Origin: Bacteroidales bacterium UBA3709
GTDB taxonomy: Bacteria > Bacteroidota > Bacteroidia > Bacteroidales > UBA932
Length of the DNA: 64,000 nucleotides
Reading direction: 5' to 3'
Assembly (NCBI GenBank): GCA_002372015.1
Contig: DFIA01000033.1
Location: 1 to 64,000, forward strand
Under the pieces are notes generated by a model that did no database searches, was not told the origin of the DNA, and worked only from the letters and a program-made list of their open reading frames with translations. Position 1 is the stretch's first letter, and each line of letters opens with the position of its first letter. Made by a program: the position numbers and the translations under genes. Below, piece by piece: positions 29,416-38,801 of this stretch.

Positions 29416-30921
29416 ATGCAATACGATGTAATTATAATAGGTTCTGGCCCAGGAGGGTATGTGGCCGCTGTAAAGGCAGCACAATATGGATTTAATGTAG
29501 CGGTTGTAGAAAAGGCCGAGATTGGAGGGATATGCTTGAACTGGGGTTGTATTCCAACTAAGGCTCTGCTGAAATCTGCAGAAACTTTTCAAGCATTCAA
29601 ACACTTAGCTTCATACGGAATTTCTTTTGATGGAGATAATGTAGCAGATCCGGAACGTACTAAAGACCTTAGGGCAGATGTTACAAAGATAGTTGAGCGT
29701 GAGCGTGATGTGGCAGACAAGATGCGCAAAGGTGTGGAGTTTCTTTTCAAGAAGAATAAAATTACGATTATTCGCGGCAAGGCTGTTTTAACAGGCGAAC
29801 ATTCTGTAACGGTAGAGTGTAATGCAGATTGTTGCAGCGAAGAAGCAAACTCATGCAATCCAGATGGCGGAAAATGCACAATAGAGGGCAAGTATATAAT
29901 AATAGCTACAGGAGCGCACCCTAAGGCTCTGCCTTTTGCACCGTTCGATGGAGAGAAGATTATTTCATACAAGAGTGCTCTTATCCCAAAATCTCTGCCT
30001 AAGTCTTTGGCGGTAATAGGTTCCGGAGCAATAGGTAGCGAGCTTGCATACTTCTATCAATCAATGGGTAGCGAAGTGTATCTGATAGAGTTTTTAGATA
30101 GAATAGTGCCGCTGGAAGATGATGACGTATCGGCTCAGCTCAGCCGCAGTTTCCGTAAGGAGGGAATGAAGGTAATGGTAAGCACTAAGGTTTGTGGTAT
30201 AGATATAGATACGCATGCCAAATTAGAAGATGGCTCTTTAGATCCTGAAAATGTTATTGTAACTGTAGAGAGCAAGAAGGGAGAGGAAAAAATTAAAGTA
30301 GAGAGAGTGCTTTGTGCTGTAGGAGTTGCTCCAAATACACAAGATTTGGGCTTGGAAAATGTAGGCATTACTACAGACAAAGGAAAGATAAAAGTAAATA
30401 ATTTCTATCATACGGGTGTAGCCAATATTTATGCGATAGGCGATGTTATACCTACTCCTGCTTTGGCGCATATGGCTTCTGCCGAGGCTGTTGCCTGCGT
30501 AGAACATATAGCAGAAGACGAAAAGAAAGTAGATTTGGAAGGTAGGCCGGTAAAATTTCATCCGGTTAATTATGAGCATATTCCAGGTGCTACTTACACC
30601 ACGCCCCAGATAGCTTCCGCTGGTATGACAGAGCGTAAGGTAAAAGAACTTGGTCTTAATTACAAAGTGGGTAAGTTTATGTTTATGGCTTCCGGCAAGG
30701 CTACTGCTGCAGGCAAAACAGATGGTTTTGTAAAGCTAATCAGCGATGCCGATACCGATAAGCTTCTTGGCGTGCACCTAATAGGGGCAGATGTAACGGA
30801 GATTATCGGCGGAATGGTATTAGCCTTAGATTTAGGTGCCACAGCAGAGCAAGTGAAAAACACCGTGTTCCCTCATCCTACAATGAGTGAGGCCATTCGC
30901 GATGCCGCAGAGGCTTTGTAA
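29416..30921 (+). CDS. lpd: dihydrolipoyl dehydrogenase with a Cys-rich loop
   Basis: FAD enzyme that reoxidises dihydrolipoamide in 2-oxo acid dehydrogenase or glycine cleavage complexes. The FAD-binding GSGPGGY is at residues 9-15, and the redox disulphide CLNWGC at 40-45. The NAD-binding GSGAIGSELA sits in the middle, and the C-terminal catalytic HPTMSEA carries the active-site histidine. Unusual is a loop at residues 135-154 (ECNADCCSEEANSCNPDGGKC contains five cysteines) between the FAD strands, where most family members have a short turn. None of the acyltransferase partner genes is in the window. It starts 20 bases after secA. Confidence 0.93.
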   Translation: MQYDVIIIGSGPGGYVAAVKAAQYGFNVAVVEKAEIGGICLNWGCIPTKALLKSAETFQAFKHLASYGISFDGDNVADPERTKDLRADVTKIVERERDVADKMRKGVEFLFKKNKITIIRGKAVLTGEHSVTVECNADCCSEEANSCNPDGGKCTIEGKYIIIATGAHPKALPFAPFDGEKIISYKSALIPKSLPKSLAVIGSGAIGSELAYFYQSMGSEVYLIEFLDRIVPLEDDDVSAQLSRSFRKEGMKVMVSTKVCGIDIDTHAKLEDGSLDPENVIVTVESKKGEEKIKVERVLCAVGVAPNTQDLGLENVGITTDKGKIKVNNFYHTGVANIYAIGDVIPTPALAHMASAEAVACVEHIAEDEKKVDLEGRPVKFHPVNYEHIPGATYTTPQIASAGMTERKVKELGLNYKVGKFMFMASGKATAAGKTDGFVKLISDADTDKLLGVHLIGADVTEIIGGMVLALDLGATAEQVKNTVFPHPTMSEAIRDAAEAL

Positions 30922-30937
30922 TAATTAAGAGGCCAAC

Positions 30938-32725
30938 TCAGTTGGTTGTATCAAAAAGAAGCTGCATATCCTTGTGTATAAGTTTCTTTGCCTTTAGTCT
31001 TGGGACAAACTCCCAGCCTCCTATTATGTTGCGGTCTGATATGGCGTCTTGTGTAATGGTTTTATGCTTTTTGAGATAGTGGTATAGTATTTCGCGATAT
31101 TCAGCGAGCCTTTCTACAGTTCTTTCGTCTATCTTATCAGGATTTATTCCTGCTTGCAGGAGCAAGCCGCCGCCGCCGCTGGCACGATAGGAGGTCATGG
31201 CCACTTTATATAGCTTGTTGAGATTGAAAGGAGTTCCATCTGCCATGGACAGTATTTTTACTCTTTCTCCGACAGGCTTTTCTATATCCACTGTGTAGTA
31301 TATGCCGGCAGCAGAATCAAAGTTATAGAAGCGGTTTACAAAAGACCAGTTCTCTTGATTGTTCCTCGGGTCGTTGTGAGGTGCTATGTTAAGAAGATGG
31401 CCAGTGCTTATGTCTGTAATCCAATTATTGTAAGAATGTTCTAAGAAATTAATTATTTCCTGACCGGATAGGTTTATTATAAATAACTGGTTTTCATACG
31501 GGTATATTGAGAATAGATCGTTGTATAGCAAGGTGCCTGCCTTTATTGTTTTATTGTATGAAAGTGGTGCTGCGATAGAAATATCGGCATCTGTTTCTGT
31601 GAGGCCAAGCGTATGTATCAAGTTTATGTAGCTGCTCATTCCAATAAGGGCGTCTCGAGTGTGCATATCTGTATCCAGACTGCCTACCTCTGTAAGAGTG
31701 AATTCTTTTACCTTCTGATATTCAGGAAGGAAGAACTGTTTCATGCTTGTGTCTATCTGCTCAAAGTTTGCAGGTATGTTCTCTGCACTCAGAGTTTTAG
31801 AAACTACTTTTCCATTTTGCACTGTGAGTGTAATCTTGCCGTGTCCTACATTCTTTGCATGGCTTCCGGAATTTATCAGGCATATACTGTCGTGTTGGGC
31901 TATGTATGGCCTGTGGTCGTGTGAACATACCAGAAAATCAACTCCCCTTAGTTGCGACAGCAGATCCAATCCCTGACTTTCATAATTATCTCCATTCCCT
32001 TCTCCGGTTCCGGAATGAATGGCTACTATGATAACTTGCGGCTTTTCTGCTGCAATTATCCTATCTACATCTTGCTGAACCAGAGGAATAAGTGAGATAA
32101 AGTGCATGCCGCTCCAAATATCCTCCATCAGCCAAGCTTTCATATTCGGGTTGGTGTATCCGAGCACGGCTACTTTAAGGCCGCCTCTGTTTATAATTTT
32201 GTATGTCTGAAAATATCTGTCTGAGAATGGGTAGCCGCTTTGTTCGCCCTCTTGTTCAGATATGAAACTGCTGTTTTTTATGGCGTTTCCTCCCAAAAAC
32301 GGTATGCCGATATCATTCATTTCTTTACATACCCTGTCATAAACCGAATGGCCGGTTTCTATATCATGATTACCAATGGCTACAGCATCGTATTTCATAT
32401 AGGCGAGTAATCTTGGAAACAGATGTGGGCTGATTGTATCTATGTTATTAAAGTAGTAGGGGGCATTGTCGCCTTGCAGGCAATCTCCTGCATCTAACAG
32501 AATAACATTATCTGTACCTACACTATCTCTGAAATTATTAACAAGCCGGCTTATTGCAAAGAGGGAGTTTTTCTGGTTGCCATCTGTATATGTAGCATCG
32601 AACCACGCTCCGTGTACATCGTTGGTAGTGAGCAGATGTAGCGTGTATTCTCCATCTTTTATCCTGCCGCACGAAATAGCAGCCAAAGACAAGATAGCTG
32701 CTATGGCTATTCTAAAATCTTTCAT
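30938..32725 (-). CDS. bifunctional metallophosphatase/5'-nucleotidase lipoprotein
   Basis: Extracytoplasmic phosphoesterase of the UshA/5'-nucleotidase family. ATG at 32725 gives MKDFRIAIAAILSLAAISCGR, a lipoprotein signal with cysteine 19; an in-frame TTG five codons earlier is less likely. The metallophosphatase half shows LLTTNDVHGAWFD, LLDAGDCLQGD, AIGNHDIETG and VCSHDHRP. The nucleotidase half follows from about residue 340, with ISIAAPLSYNKTIKAGTL and LFSIYPYENQLFIINLSG. Paralogue of the truncated gene at the left edge, but tethered by lipid and not by a helix. It converges with lpd. Confidence 0.92.
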   Translation of the reverse strand: MKDFRIAIAAILSLAAISCGRIKDGEYTLHLLTTNDVHGAWFDATYTDGNQKNSLFAISRLVNNFRDSVGTDNVILLDAGDCLQGDNAPYYFNNIDTISPHLFPRLLAYMKYDAVAIGNHDIETGHSVYDRVCKEMNDIGIPFLGGNAIKNSSFISEQEGEQSGYPFSDRYFQTYKIINRGGLKVAVLGYTNPNMKAWLMEDIWSGMHFISLIPLVQQDVDRIIAAEKPQVIIVAIHSGTGEGNGDNYESQGLDLLSQLRGVDFLVCSHDHRPYIAQHDSICLINSGSHAKNVGHGKITLTVQNGKVVSKTLSAENIPANFEQIDTSMKQFFLPEYQKVKEFTLTEVGSLDTDMHTRDALIGMSSYINLIHTLGLTETDADISIAAPLSYNKTIKAGTLLYNDLFSIYPYENQLFIINLSGQEIINFLEHSYNNWITDISTGHLLNIAPHNDPRNNQENWSFVNRFYNFDSAAGIYYTVDIEKPVGERVKILSMADGTPFNLNKLYKVAMTSYRASGGGGLLLQAGINPDKIDERTVERLAEYREILYHYLKKHKTITQDAISDRNIIGGWEFVPRLKAKKLIHKDMQLLFDTTN

Positions 32726-32880
32726 AATATAATAATTCAAGGTGTTGGGAGGTAAAGTTAAGAATTTGTTGAAAAGAATAATATCAGCACAATTATGGAA
32801 TGGTAAAAATCTAAAATCGTACTTAACTTTTTTACGCCTTTGCTTGTTGTTAGCGCTTCTCTCCTAATATATTGGCTGAT

Positions 32881-33852
32881 ATGAGCGGTTGTGCTGTACA
32901 TGACAGAGATATTGGGATAGATGCCCTAAAGGGTCTTATGATTTTTCTTGTGGTGTTGGGGCATATAGGATTCAGAGATTATGGCCTGCAAATACAAAAG
33001 GTTATCTACTCTTTTCACATGCCGGTGTTTGTATTTTTGTCTGGCTTTCTTTCTCCCTTGCCAATAGATTGTAAGCGGCAGAAAAAGTGGTTCTTGCAAG
33101 TCTTACTCATTTATGCAGTAAGTCAGGCAGGCCATATTTTGCTTGCCTGCCGTGGCTGTGATTTCTCTTGGAGTATGCTTATAGTGCCGGCCCCTATATT
33201 ATGGTACTTGGTATCGTTAATTTTTTGGCGTTTTTTTCTATGGTATTGCTTTAGGGGTATATCTGATATAGTGTTGCTGTGGACGGCCTTGCTATTTGCT
33301 TTAGCTTGTGGCTTTATTCCTTTAGACAGAGAGTTTTCTTTTCAGAGAACTTTTGCCTTCTTGCCATTCTTTACTACTGGTGTGGTATTTCGTAAGCAGA
33401 ATTTTATGCAAAGGTTGAACAAGCTGCCGCTGTGGGTAGTCATTATAGTTTTGTTGGCCGGATTAACGCTTGCTCGTATTCTGCCATGGTGCTATCAGCC
33501 AAAACTCCATTATACTTGTTTGGACGATATATGTATAAGGTTGATACAAACATTCTTAGGCTTTGCCTTATGTCTTTCGGTAGTGAGGCTTATACATCCT
33601 ATGGGCACTTCTTTTGTAAAGAAGAATCCTGCTTTGCAGATTTTACCGCTGCTTGGCCGATATACGCTTTGGATATATATAGGACATTCATACTTAAACC
33701 TTCTGAATGCTTACATTGTTACAAGGGTTGAGAGAATTATCCCCGAATTTTCTTTGGACATACTATCTGCCATAGTGCTGGCAGTGATTTACTGTGCAAT
33801 ATGTATAGTGGCCGGCATGATTTGCAAGAAACTTTTCAGGAAAGTAGCCTAA
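32881..33852 (+). CDS. acyltransferase family membrane protein
   Basis: Integral membrane protein of about 323 residues and ten hydrophobic segments, of the acyltransferase 3 family (O-acetylases of cell-surface sugars). Near the N terminus RDIGIDALKGLMIFLVVLGH places the family histidine, and YSFHMPVFVFLSGF follows. Start chosen at ATG 32881; a TTG three codons upstream is in frame. Single gene, convergent with the glycosyltransferase at 33869. The target molecule is unknown. A perfect 12-bp palindrome lies at 33855-33866, in the gap between the two convergent stop codons. Confidence 0.82.
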   Translation: MSGCAVHDRDIGIDALKGLMIFLVVLGHIGFRDYGLQIQKVIYSFHMPVFVFLSGFLSPLPIDCKRQKKWFLQVLLIYAVSQAGHILLACRGCDFSWSMLIVPAPILWYLVSLIFWRFFLWYCFRGISDIVLLWTALLFALACGFIPLDREFSFQRTFAFLPFFTTGVVFRKQNFMQRLNKLPLWVVIIVLLAGLTLARILPWCYQPKLHYTCLDDICIRLIQTFLGFALCLSVVRLIHPMGTSFVKKNPALQILPLLGRYTLWIYIGHSYLNLLNAYIVTRVERIIPEFSLDILSAIVLAVIYCAICIVAGMICKKLFRKVA

Positions 33853-33868
33853 ATACGTTATAACGTTA

Positions 33869-34870
33869 TCAGAAACTATCTTTAATCTTGTAGGTGTTTC
33901 TTTGAGCGGAATTACGGCTTATCAGTTCTGCTATAAACCCTGTAAGGAACAGCATTACACCAAGTATTATGGCTACGAGGGCCAGATAGAACAGCGGTTG
34001 GTCTGTTACTGCTCTTAGTTTTATATCGGAGTAACCTTGTGTGTTAAACTGATTTTGTATAAGGTGCTGGAGTATGAGTTTTCTGGTTATTATCCATATA
34101 GCAATCAGTCCACCTATGATGAACATCAGAGTGCCCCAAACGCCAAAAAAATGCATGGGTTTCTTGCCAAATTTTTGCAGAAACCACAGACTCATAAGAT
34201 CTAAGTAGCCGTTAATAAACCGGCTCATGCCAAACTTGCTGCTACCATATTTGCGCTTGTGGTGAGTTACTTCCTTTTCTCCAATTTTTGTAAAACCTGC
34301 CTCTTTTGCTAAAAATGGAATATACCGATGCATTTCGCCGTACACTTCTATATTTTTTACAACTTCCCTTTTGTAGGCCTTTAGTCCGCAATTCATATCG
34401 TGAAGTTTGATGCCGGTAACGCATCTTGCAGTGGCATTGTATATTTTTGAAGGGATGTTTTTAGTAAAGCGATTATCTAACCGCTTTCTTTTCCAACCGC
34501 TTACCAAGTCGTAGCCATTGTCTTTAACCATACGGTAAAGCTCCGGTAATTCTTTAGGATCGTCTTGCAGATCTGCATCCATGGTAAAAACCACATCGCC
34601 TTGTGCCGCCTCAAAACCACAGTATAAAGCCGCACTTTTACCGTAATTCCTTCGGAAACATATTCCGCGTATTACTCCGTTTCTGTTGGCTTGTTTTTGT
34701 TCTTGTGCCAATTGAAGTATTTCTGCCCAACTATCGTCTGTAGAGCCGTCGTTTATCATAATTATCTCATACGATAGAGCGGCTTTGCTAAGATTTTCTA
34801 CAATGCCGGCCACCAATTCTCTCAGCGATTCTTTTTCGTTGAAAATGGAGATAACTACAGAGATATCCAT
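33869..34870 (-). CDS. GT2 family glycosyltransferase (DPM1/GtrB-like)
   Basis: A 333-residue membrane glycosyltransferase. The soluble GT-A domain begins at residue 3 (ISVVISIFNEKESLRELV), carries INDGSTDDSW and the metal motif FTMDADLQDDPKEL, and has the RRNYGKSAAL segment. Two C-terminal membrane helices follow (about 245-270 and 290-315). This layout is that of enzymes moving a sugar to undecaprenyl phosphate for surface glycan modification. It starts 6 bases after the DUF4199 gene and is surely co-transcribed with it. Confidence 0.9.
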   Translation of the reverse strand: MDISVVISIFNEKESLRELVAGIVENLSKAALSYEIIMINDGSTDDSWAEILQLAQEQKQANRNGVIRGICFRRNYGKSAALYCGFEAAQGDVVFTMDADLQDDPKELPELYRMVKDNGYDLVSGWKRKRLDNRFTKNIPSKIYNATARCVTGIKLHDMNCGLKAYKREVVKNIEVYGEMHRYIPFLAKEAGFTKIGEKEVTHHKRKYGSSKFGMSRFINGYLDLMSLWFLQKFGKKPMHFFGVWGTLMFIIGGLIAIWIITRKLILQHLIQNQFNTQGYSDIKLRAVTDQPLFYLALVAIILGVMLFLTGFIAELISRNSAQRNTYKIKDSF

Positions 34871-34876
34871 GGTAAA

Positions 34877-35422
34877 TTAAATAGTTTCCGGAGTATTTGT
34901 ATTCATCGGATTTGGATTGACTTTAGTGAATGAAGCCAAGATTGCCGACCATATCAATCCGTATATCAGGGCAGAAATAAGGGCGCTTGATGCCATAATC
35001 ACCATCAGATTATTCTCCAATAGTTCTATTGTGTGGCCTTCTACACGCATAGCAGATAGTTGAGAAATATATACCTGCCTGATTTCTTCCATGGTCTCTG
35101 GCATTATCCATGTGTATTGTATGAAGAAGAAGCAGGCCAATACGATGCCGGAAAATAAAGAGGTTAGCCAGCCGTATGAAAAAACCTGTCCGTAGGTAGT
35201 GTAGCCTTTAAGTGCAGCATTTCTGGTGCTGAACTTTTTCATTGCCCACCACAAGAATGTGATTGTGGCCCCAAGTTTTAATAATACGATAAGGACGCTT
35301 ATAGATGATTCATTTAGAATGGTAGCTAAAAGTGTGAATACAATGCCAATGAGGGCGAGTTTCAGACCTTCCATGGCAGCGCTGTTAACTTTACCTACGC
35401 TGGTTTTTTGCTGTTCTTCCAT
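34877..35422 (-). CDS. DUF4199 membrane protein
   Basis: A 181-residue protein with four predicted membrane helices (about 18-38, 42-58, 82-105, 140-168). It matches the DUF4199 family found beside a DPM1-type glycosyltransferase in many Bacteroidota. Function unknown; the tight coupling suggests a role with the transferase in the membrane. A minus-strand TATATTTG at 35457-35450 is a likely -7 element. It diverges from thrS. Confidence 0.82.
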   Translation of the reverse strand: MEEQQKTSVGKVNSAAMEGLKLALIGIVFTLLATILNESSISVLIVLLKLGATITFLWWAMKKFSTRNAALKGYTTYGQVFSYGWLTSLFSGIVLACFFFIQYTWIMPETMEEIRQVYISQLSAMRVEGHTIELLENNLMVIMASSALISALIYGLIWSAILASFTKVNPNPMNTNTPETI

Positions 35423-35449
35423 AATGTAAACTACATGATTTTATAGGTA

Positions 35450-35476
35450 CAAATATACAAATAATTGCTAAATTTG
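35450..35476. promoter_or_regulatory. divergent -7 elements for DUF4199 and thrS
   Basis: TATATTTG on the minus strand (35457-35450) and TAAATTTG on the plus strand (35469-35476) face away from each other, 11 bases apart. The two promoters must overlap upstream. Neither has a clear TTTG at -33. Confidence 0.5.
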
Positions 35477-35491
35477 CAGGCTGTTGAAAAC

Positions 35492-35511
35492 AAGTGCTAT
35501 GTATTGCACTT
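35492..35511 (+). promoter_or_regulatory. small hairpin in the thrS leader
   Basis: AAGTGC (35492-35497) pairs with GCACTT (35506-35511) around an 8-base loop, 25 bases before the thrS ATG. E. coli thrS is controlled through leader hairpins bound by ThrRS. Here a single 6-bp stem is seen, so the link is only suggestive. Confidence 0.3.
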
Positions 35512-35536
35512 AATTATTAATTATAATATCGGTACT

Positions 35537-37501
35537 ATGAGTGTAGTAAAGATTACATTTCCCGATGGAAGTGTAAGAGACTTTGAGAAAGGCATTACTG
35601 GCTATCAGATAGCGGAGAGCATTAGCCCACGTCTTGCCGCAGAGGTGTTGTCTGTCTCTGTAAATGATCAGGTTCAGGATCTTAGATTCCCTATAGAAGA
35701 AGATGCCCATATACGGCTTCATAAGTGGGAAGATGAAGAGGGAAAAAAGGCTTTCTGGCATTCTTCCTCGCATCTTATGGCGGAGGCTTTAGAGGCCTTG
35801 TATCCCGGTATCAAGTTTGGTATCGGACCTGCCATAGATAATGGCTTTTACTATGATGTAGATTTGGGCGATAAAACTATCGTAGAAGCAGATTTAAAGA
35901 AAGTTGAGGATAAGATGTTGGAATTGGCCCGTACTGGCGAGAACTATGTGCGTACAGATGTGCCTAAAGAAGAAGCTCTTGACTTTTTCGGCAAAAAGGG
36001 TGATGAATATAAGACAGAGTTGATAAGCGAACTTAAAGACGGTACAATCTCTTTCTATACCAACGGAAACTTTACCGATCTCTGCCGTGGGCCGCATATC
36101 ATGTCAACTTCGGCAATAAAAGCAGTCAAACTCACATCCATTGCAGGAGCTTATTGGCGTGGCGACGAAAAACGCAAGCAACTCACCCGCATATACGGAA
36201 TAACTTTTCCTAAGAAAAGTATGTTGGATGAGTATCTGAAAGTGCTTGAAGAGGCCAAGAAAAGAGATCATAGAAAACTTGGCAAAGACTTGGAACTCTA
36301 TGCTTTTAGCCAGAAAGTGGGGGCCGGGTTGCCGCTATGGCTTCCGAGAGGAGCAGCACTGCGTACTCGTCTGGAGAATTTCTTGCGTAAGGTGCAGAGC
36401 GATTATGGTTATCTGCCGGTAATTACTCCGCATATAGGACAAAAAGAATTATATGTAACAAGTGGCCACTGGGCAAAGTATGGTCAAGATTCATTTAGGC
36501 CTATTACCACCCCTCAAGAGGGTGAGGAGTTTTTGCTCAAGCCGATGAATTGCCCGCACCACTGCGAAATATATAAAACCAAACCTCGTTCATATAAAGA
36601 TCTGCCAATAAGATTTGCCGAGTTCGGTACCGTTTACAGGTATGAGCAGAGCGGTGAGCTTCATGGTCTTACCCGTGTAAGAGGGTTTACTCAAGATGAT
36701 GCTCACCTGTTTGTGAGGCCAGACCAGCTTAAAGATGAGTTCTGTAAGGTTATAGATATAGTTCTATATATCTTCAAGACTTTGAAATTTGAACAGTACA
36801 CAGCACAGGTTTCTTTAAGAGATAAAGTAGATCATAGCAAATACATAGGCTCTGACGAAAATTGGGAAAAGGCAGAACAGGCTATAATTGAGTCTGCTGC
36901 AGAGAAAGGGCTGAAAACTAAGGTTGAGTACGGAGAGGCAGCATTCTATGGTCCGAAATTAGATTTTATGGTAAAAGATGCTCTTGGCCGCCAGTGGCAA
37001 CTGGGTACTATCCAAGTAGATTATAATCTTCCTGAGAGGTTCGGTTTGGAATATACAGGGGCTGACAACCTAAAGCATCGCCCGATAATGATACACAGGG
37101 CACCTTTTGGCTCTATGGAGCGTTTTGTTGCAGTTTTACTGGAACATACAGCCGGTAATCTGCCGTTATGGCTCACTCCAGATCAGTGTGTGGTTCTTCC
37201 TGTAGGAGAAAAATATGTTGATTTTGCTAAAAAAGTTTGCAATTCATTAAAAAATTGCGATATTCGCACCTCCTTAGACGACCGCAACGAGACTATAGGC
37301 AAGAGAATAAGGGAAAACGAGCTGAAAAAGATGCCTTATCTACTGGTTGTTGGAGAAAAGGAAATGGAGGAGAATAGTGTTGCTGTTCGTCAGCAAGGTG
37401 GTGTAAATCTTGGAGTTATGAAGGTAGAAGATTTTGCCGCTTTTATTAGTGAAAAAATAAAGGAGGAACTTGGGGAACCAGTTAAACCTTCTGAAAAATA
37501 A
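35537..37501 (+). CDS. thrS: threonine--tRNA ligase
   Basis: Charges tRNA-Thr. I chose ATG 35537 ([16 protein letters not shown], 654 residues) because it opens the TGS domain directly; the frame continues 24 codons upstream without similarity. After TGS comes the editing domain with [11 protein letters not shown] and DLCRGPH. The class II catalytic core has the zinc site around [24 protein letters not shown] motif 2 ([23 protein letters not shown]) and motif 3 [15 protein letters not shown]. The anticodon-binding domain ends the protein. It heads thrS-infC-rpmI-rplT, as in E. coli. Confidence 0.97.
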   Translation: MSVVKITFPDGSVRDFEKGITGYQIAESISPRLAAEVLSVSVNDQVQDLRFPIEEDAHIRLHKWEDEEGKKAFWHSSSHLMAEALEALYPGIKFGIGPAIDNGFYYDVDLGDKTIVEADLKKVEDKMLELARTGENYVRTDVPKEEALDFFGKKGDEYKTELISELKDGTISFYTNGNFTDLCRGPHIMSTSAIKAVKLTSIAGAYWRGDEKRKQLTRIYGITFPKKSMLDEYLKVLEEAKKRDHRKLGKDLELYAFSQKVGAGLPLWLPRGAALRTRLENFLRKVQSDYGYLPVITPHIGQKELYVTSGHWAKYGQDSFRPITTPQEGEEFLLKPMNCPHHCEIYKTKPRSYKDLPIRFAEFGTVYRYEQSGELHGLTRVRGFTQDDAHLFVRPDQLKDEFCKVIDIVLYIFKTLKFEQYTAQVSLRDKVDHSKYIGSDENWEKAEQAIIESAAEKGLKTKVEYGEAAFYGPKLDFMVKDALGRQWQLGTIQVDYNLPERFGLEYTGADNLKHRPIMIHRAPFGSMERFVAVLLEHTAGNLPLWLTPDQCVVLPVGEKYVDFAKKVCNSLKNCDIRTSLDDRNETIGKRIRENELKKMPYLLVVGEKEMEENSVAVRQQGGVNLGVMKVEDFAAFISEKIKEELGEPVKPSEK

Positions 37502-37519
37502 ATATGTTTAACTTAAAAT

Positions 37520-37525
37520 AGGAGG
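37520..37525 (+). promoter_or_regulatory. strong Shine-Dalgarno before infC
   Basis: AGGAGG, 7 bases before the ATC at 37533. Such sites are rare in this window, and this one decides the infC start. Confidence 0.7.
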
Positions 37526-37532
37526 ATAGAGT

Positions 37533-38165
37533 ATCGCCGCATTCAAACCGCGTTCCGGTGGTTTTAAGCCGCAAGGAACCAACCAATTCCACAAGCCAGC
37601 AAACTCAGCAGGCAAGCCTGGCTTGAAAGGGTCTGATAAATTTCATAAAGAAGATGAGGGCCCGCGTTGCAATGAACAGATCAGAGTACCTGAAGTAAGG
37701 GTCGTAGGAGATAATGTGCCTGAGCAAAAAATTTATCCGATAGCTCAAGCATTAAAAATGGCCCAGGATCTGGAGCTTGATTTGGTTGAGATAGTGCCTA
37801 ATGCAACCCCTCCTGTATGTAGGATAGTCGATTATCAGAAATATCTCTATCAGCAGAAGAAAAAGGCTAAGGAGATGAAGGCCAATGCAGCTAAAACAGA
37901 AATAAAGGAGCTGCGTTTTGGGCCAAACACAGATGAACACGACTTCCAATTTAAGTTGAACCATGCCAAGAACTTTCTCAAAGATGGCTGTAAGGTAAAG
38001 GCGTTTGTGTATTTCAAAGGACGCTCGATACTGTTCTCAGAGCAGGGAGAGAAACTGCTTTTGAGATTTGCGGTGGAGCTTGAGGAGTTTGGCAAGGCTG
38101 AAAAAATGCCTCTTCTTGAAGGAAAGAGGATGAGTATGATAATTGCACCTATTAAAAAAAAGTAA
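37533..38165 (+). CDS. infC: translation initiation factor IF-3, AUC start
   Basis: IF3 keeps ribosomal subunits apart and checks the initiator tRNA-start codon pair. The N domain shows [20 protein letters not shown] and the C domain [21 protein letters not shown]. There is no ATG in frame upstream of the conserved part: the frame opens after a TAG at 37527-37529, and the only codon placed correctly behind AGGAGG is ATC at 37533. This adds about 30 residues ([20 protein letters not shown]) rich in Gly, Pro and Lys. The alternative TTG at 37623 has no ribosome binding site. IF3 of E. coli begins with AUU and limits its own translation; the same control is likely here. The extension is basic and probably flexible. 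Confidence 0.88.
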   Translation: MAAFKPRSGGFKPQGTNQFHKPANSAGKPGLKGSDKFHKEDEGPRCNEQIRVPEVRVVGDNVPEQKIYPIAQALKMAQDLELDLVEIVPNATPPVCRIVDYQKYLYQQKKKAKEMKANAAKTEIKELRFGPNTDEHDFQFKLNHAKNFLKDGCKVKAFVYFKGRSILFSEQGEKLLLRFAVELEEFGKAEKMPLLEGKRMSMIIAPIKKK

Positions 38166-38169
38166 AGAT

Positions 38170-38364
38170 ATGCCAAAATTAAAGACCAAGTCCAGTGCCA
38201 AAAAGCGTTTCGAGCTTACTGGCTCGGGTAAAGTTAAAAGGCGTCATGCCTATCATAGTCATATTCTGACTAAGAAATCAACCAAACGCAAGAGAAATCT
38301 TGCTTATTCTGGTATTATTGCAGGCAGTGACGAAAAGAGAGTTAAGAACTTAATACTCTCGTAG
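38170..38364 (+). CDS. rpmI: 50S ribosomal protein L35
   Basis: A 64-residue basic protein of the large subunit. It begins [20 protein letters not shown], the normal L35 N terminus, followed by [27 protein letters not shown] 38170 lies 4 bases after the infC stop, so the two are translationally coupled. It precedes rplT in the standard order. Confidence 0.96.
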   Translation: MPKLKTKSSAKKRFELTGSGKVKRRHAYHSHILTKKSTKRKRNLAYSGIIAGSDEKRVKNLILS

Positions 38365-38388
38365 TTAACATTTTTATTAACCGGTTGC

Positions 38389-38424
38389 CCAGCAGAAGAA
38401 GTCTCTTAAGGAGAAGAGCGCTGG
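38389..38424 (+). promoter_or_regulatory. structured rpmI-rplT intergenic region
   Basis: CCAGC (38389-38393) can pair with GCTGG (38420-38424), enclosing a purine-rich arm with a central CTTAAG. The 79-base gap is long for this operon. L20 controls its own operon through leader structures in several phyla, so an L20 target is possible, but I see no match to a known leader. Confidence 0.3.
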
Positions 38425-38443
38425 CCTCCAAAAACAAGAAATT

Positions 38444-38788
38444 ATGCCAAGAAGTGTAAATTCTGTAGCGTCAAAAGCAAGGCGCAAGAAAATTTTAAAG
38501 CAGACCAAAGGCAACTTTCATGCGAGAGCTAATGTTTATACGGTTGCCAAAAATACCTTAGAGAAGGGTTGGACTCACGCTTACAACGATCGTAAAGACA
38601 AGAAAAGAAATTACAGAGTTCTCTGGATTCAGAGAATAAATGCGGCTGTTAGAGCTTATGGTATGAACTATTCTCAGTTTATAGGCAAGCTTGCCAAGAG
38701 CAATGTGAACCTGAACCGTAAAGTTCTGGCCGATCTCGCAATGAACAACCCACAGGCTTTTGAGAAAGTAGTAAAGTCTTTGGATTAA
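38444..38788 (+). CDS. rplT: 50S ribosomal protein L20
   Basis: Large-subunit protein needed for early 50S assembly, and in E. coli the repressor of its own operon. The 114 residues show [24 protein letters not shown], the conserved [27 protein letters not shown] (split here across the helix-rich middle), and [20 protein letters not shown] at the C terminus. Full length. Followed 13 bases later by lepB, not by pheS as in E. coli. Confidence 0.97.
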   Translation: MPRSVNSVASKARRKKILKQTKGNFHARANVYTVAKNTLEKGWTHAYNDRKDKKRNYRVLWIQRINAAVRAYGMNYSQFIGKLAKSNVNLNRKVLADLAMNNPQAFEKVVKSLD

Positions 38789-38801
38789 TCGCCCATCGTA
38801 G

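Noticed and set aside
35465..35536. 24-codon N-terminal extension of ThrRS
   Set aside because: It would include the promoter -7 element and leader hairpin; the TGS domain begins exactly at ATG 35537.
37623..38165. infC starting at TTG 37623
   Set aside because: No ribosome binding site, and the upstream frame is open with sensible codons to the ATC behind AGGAGG.
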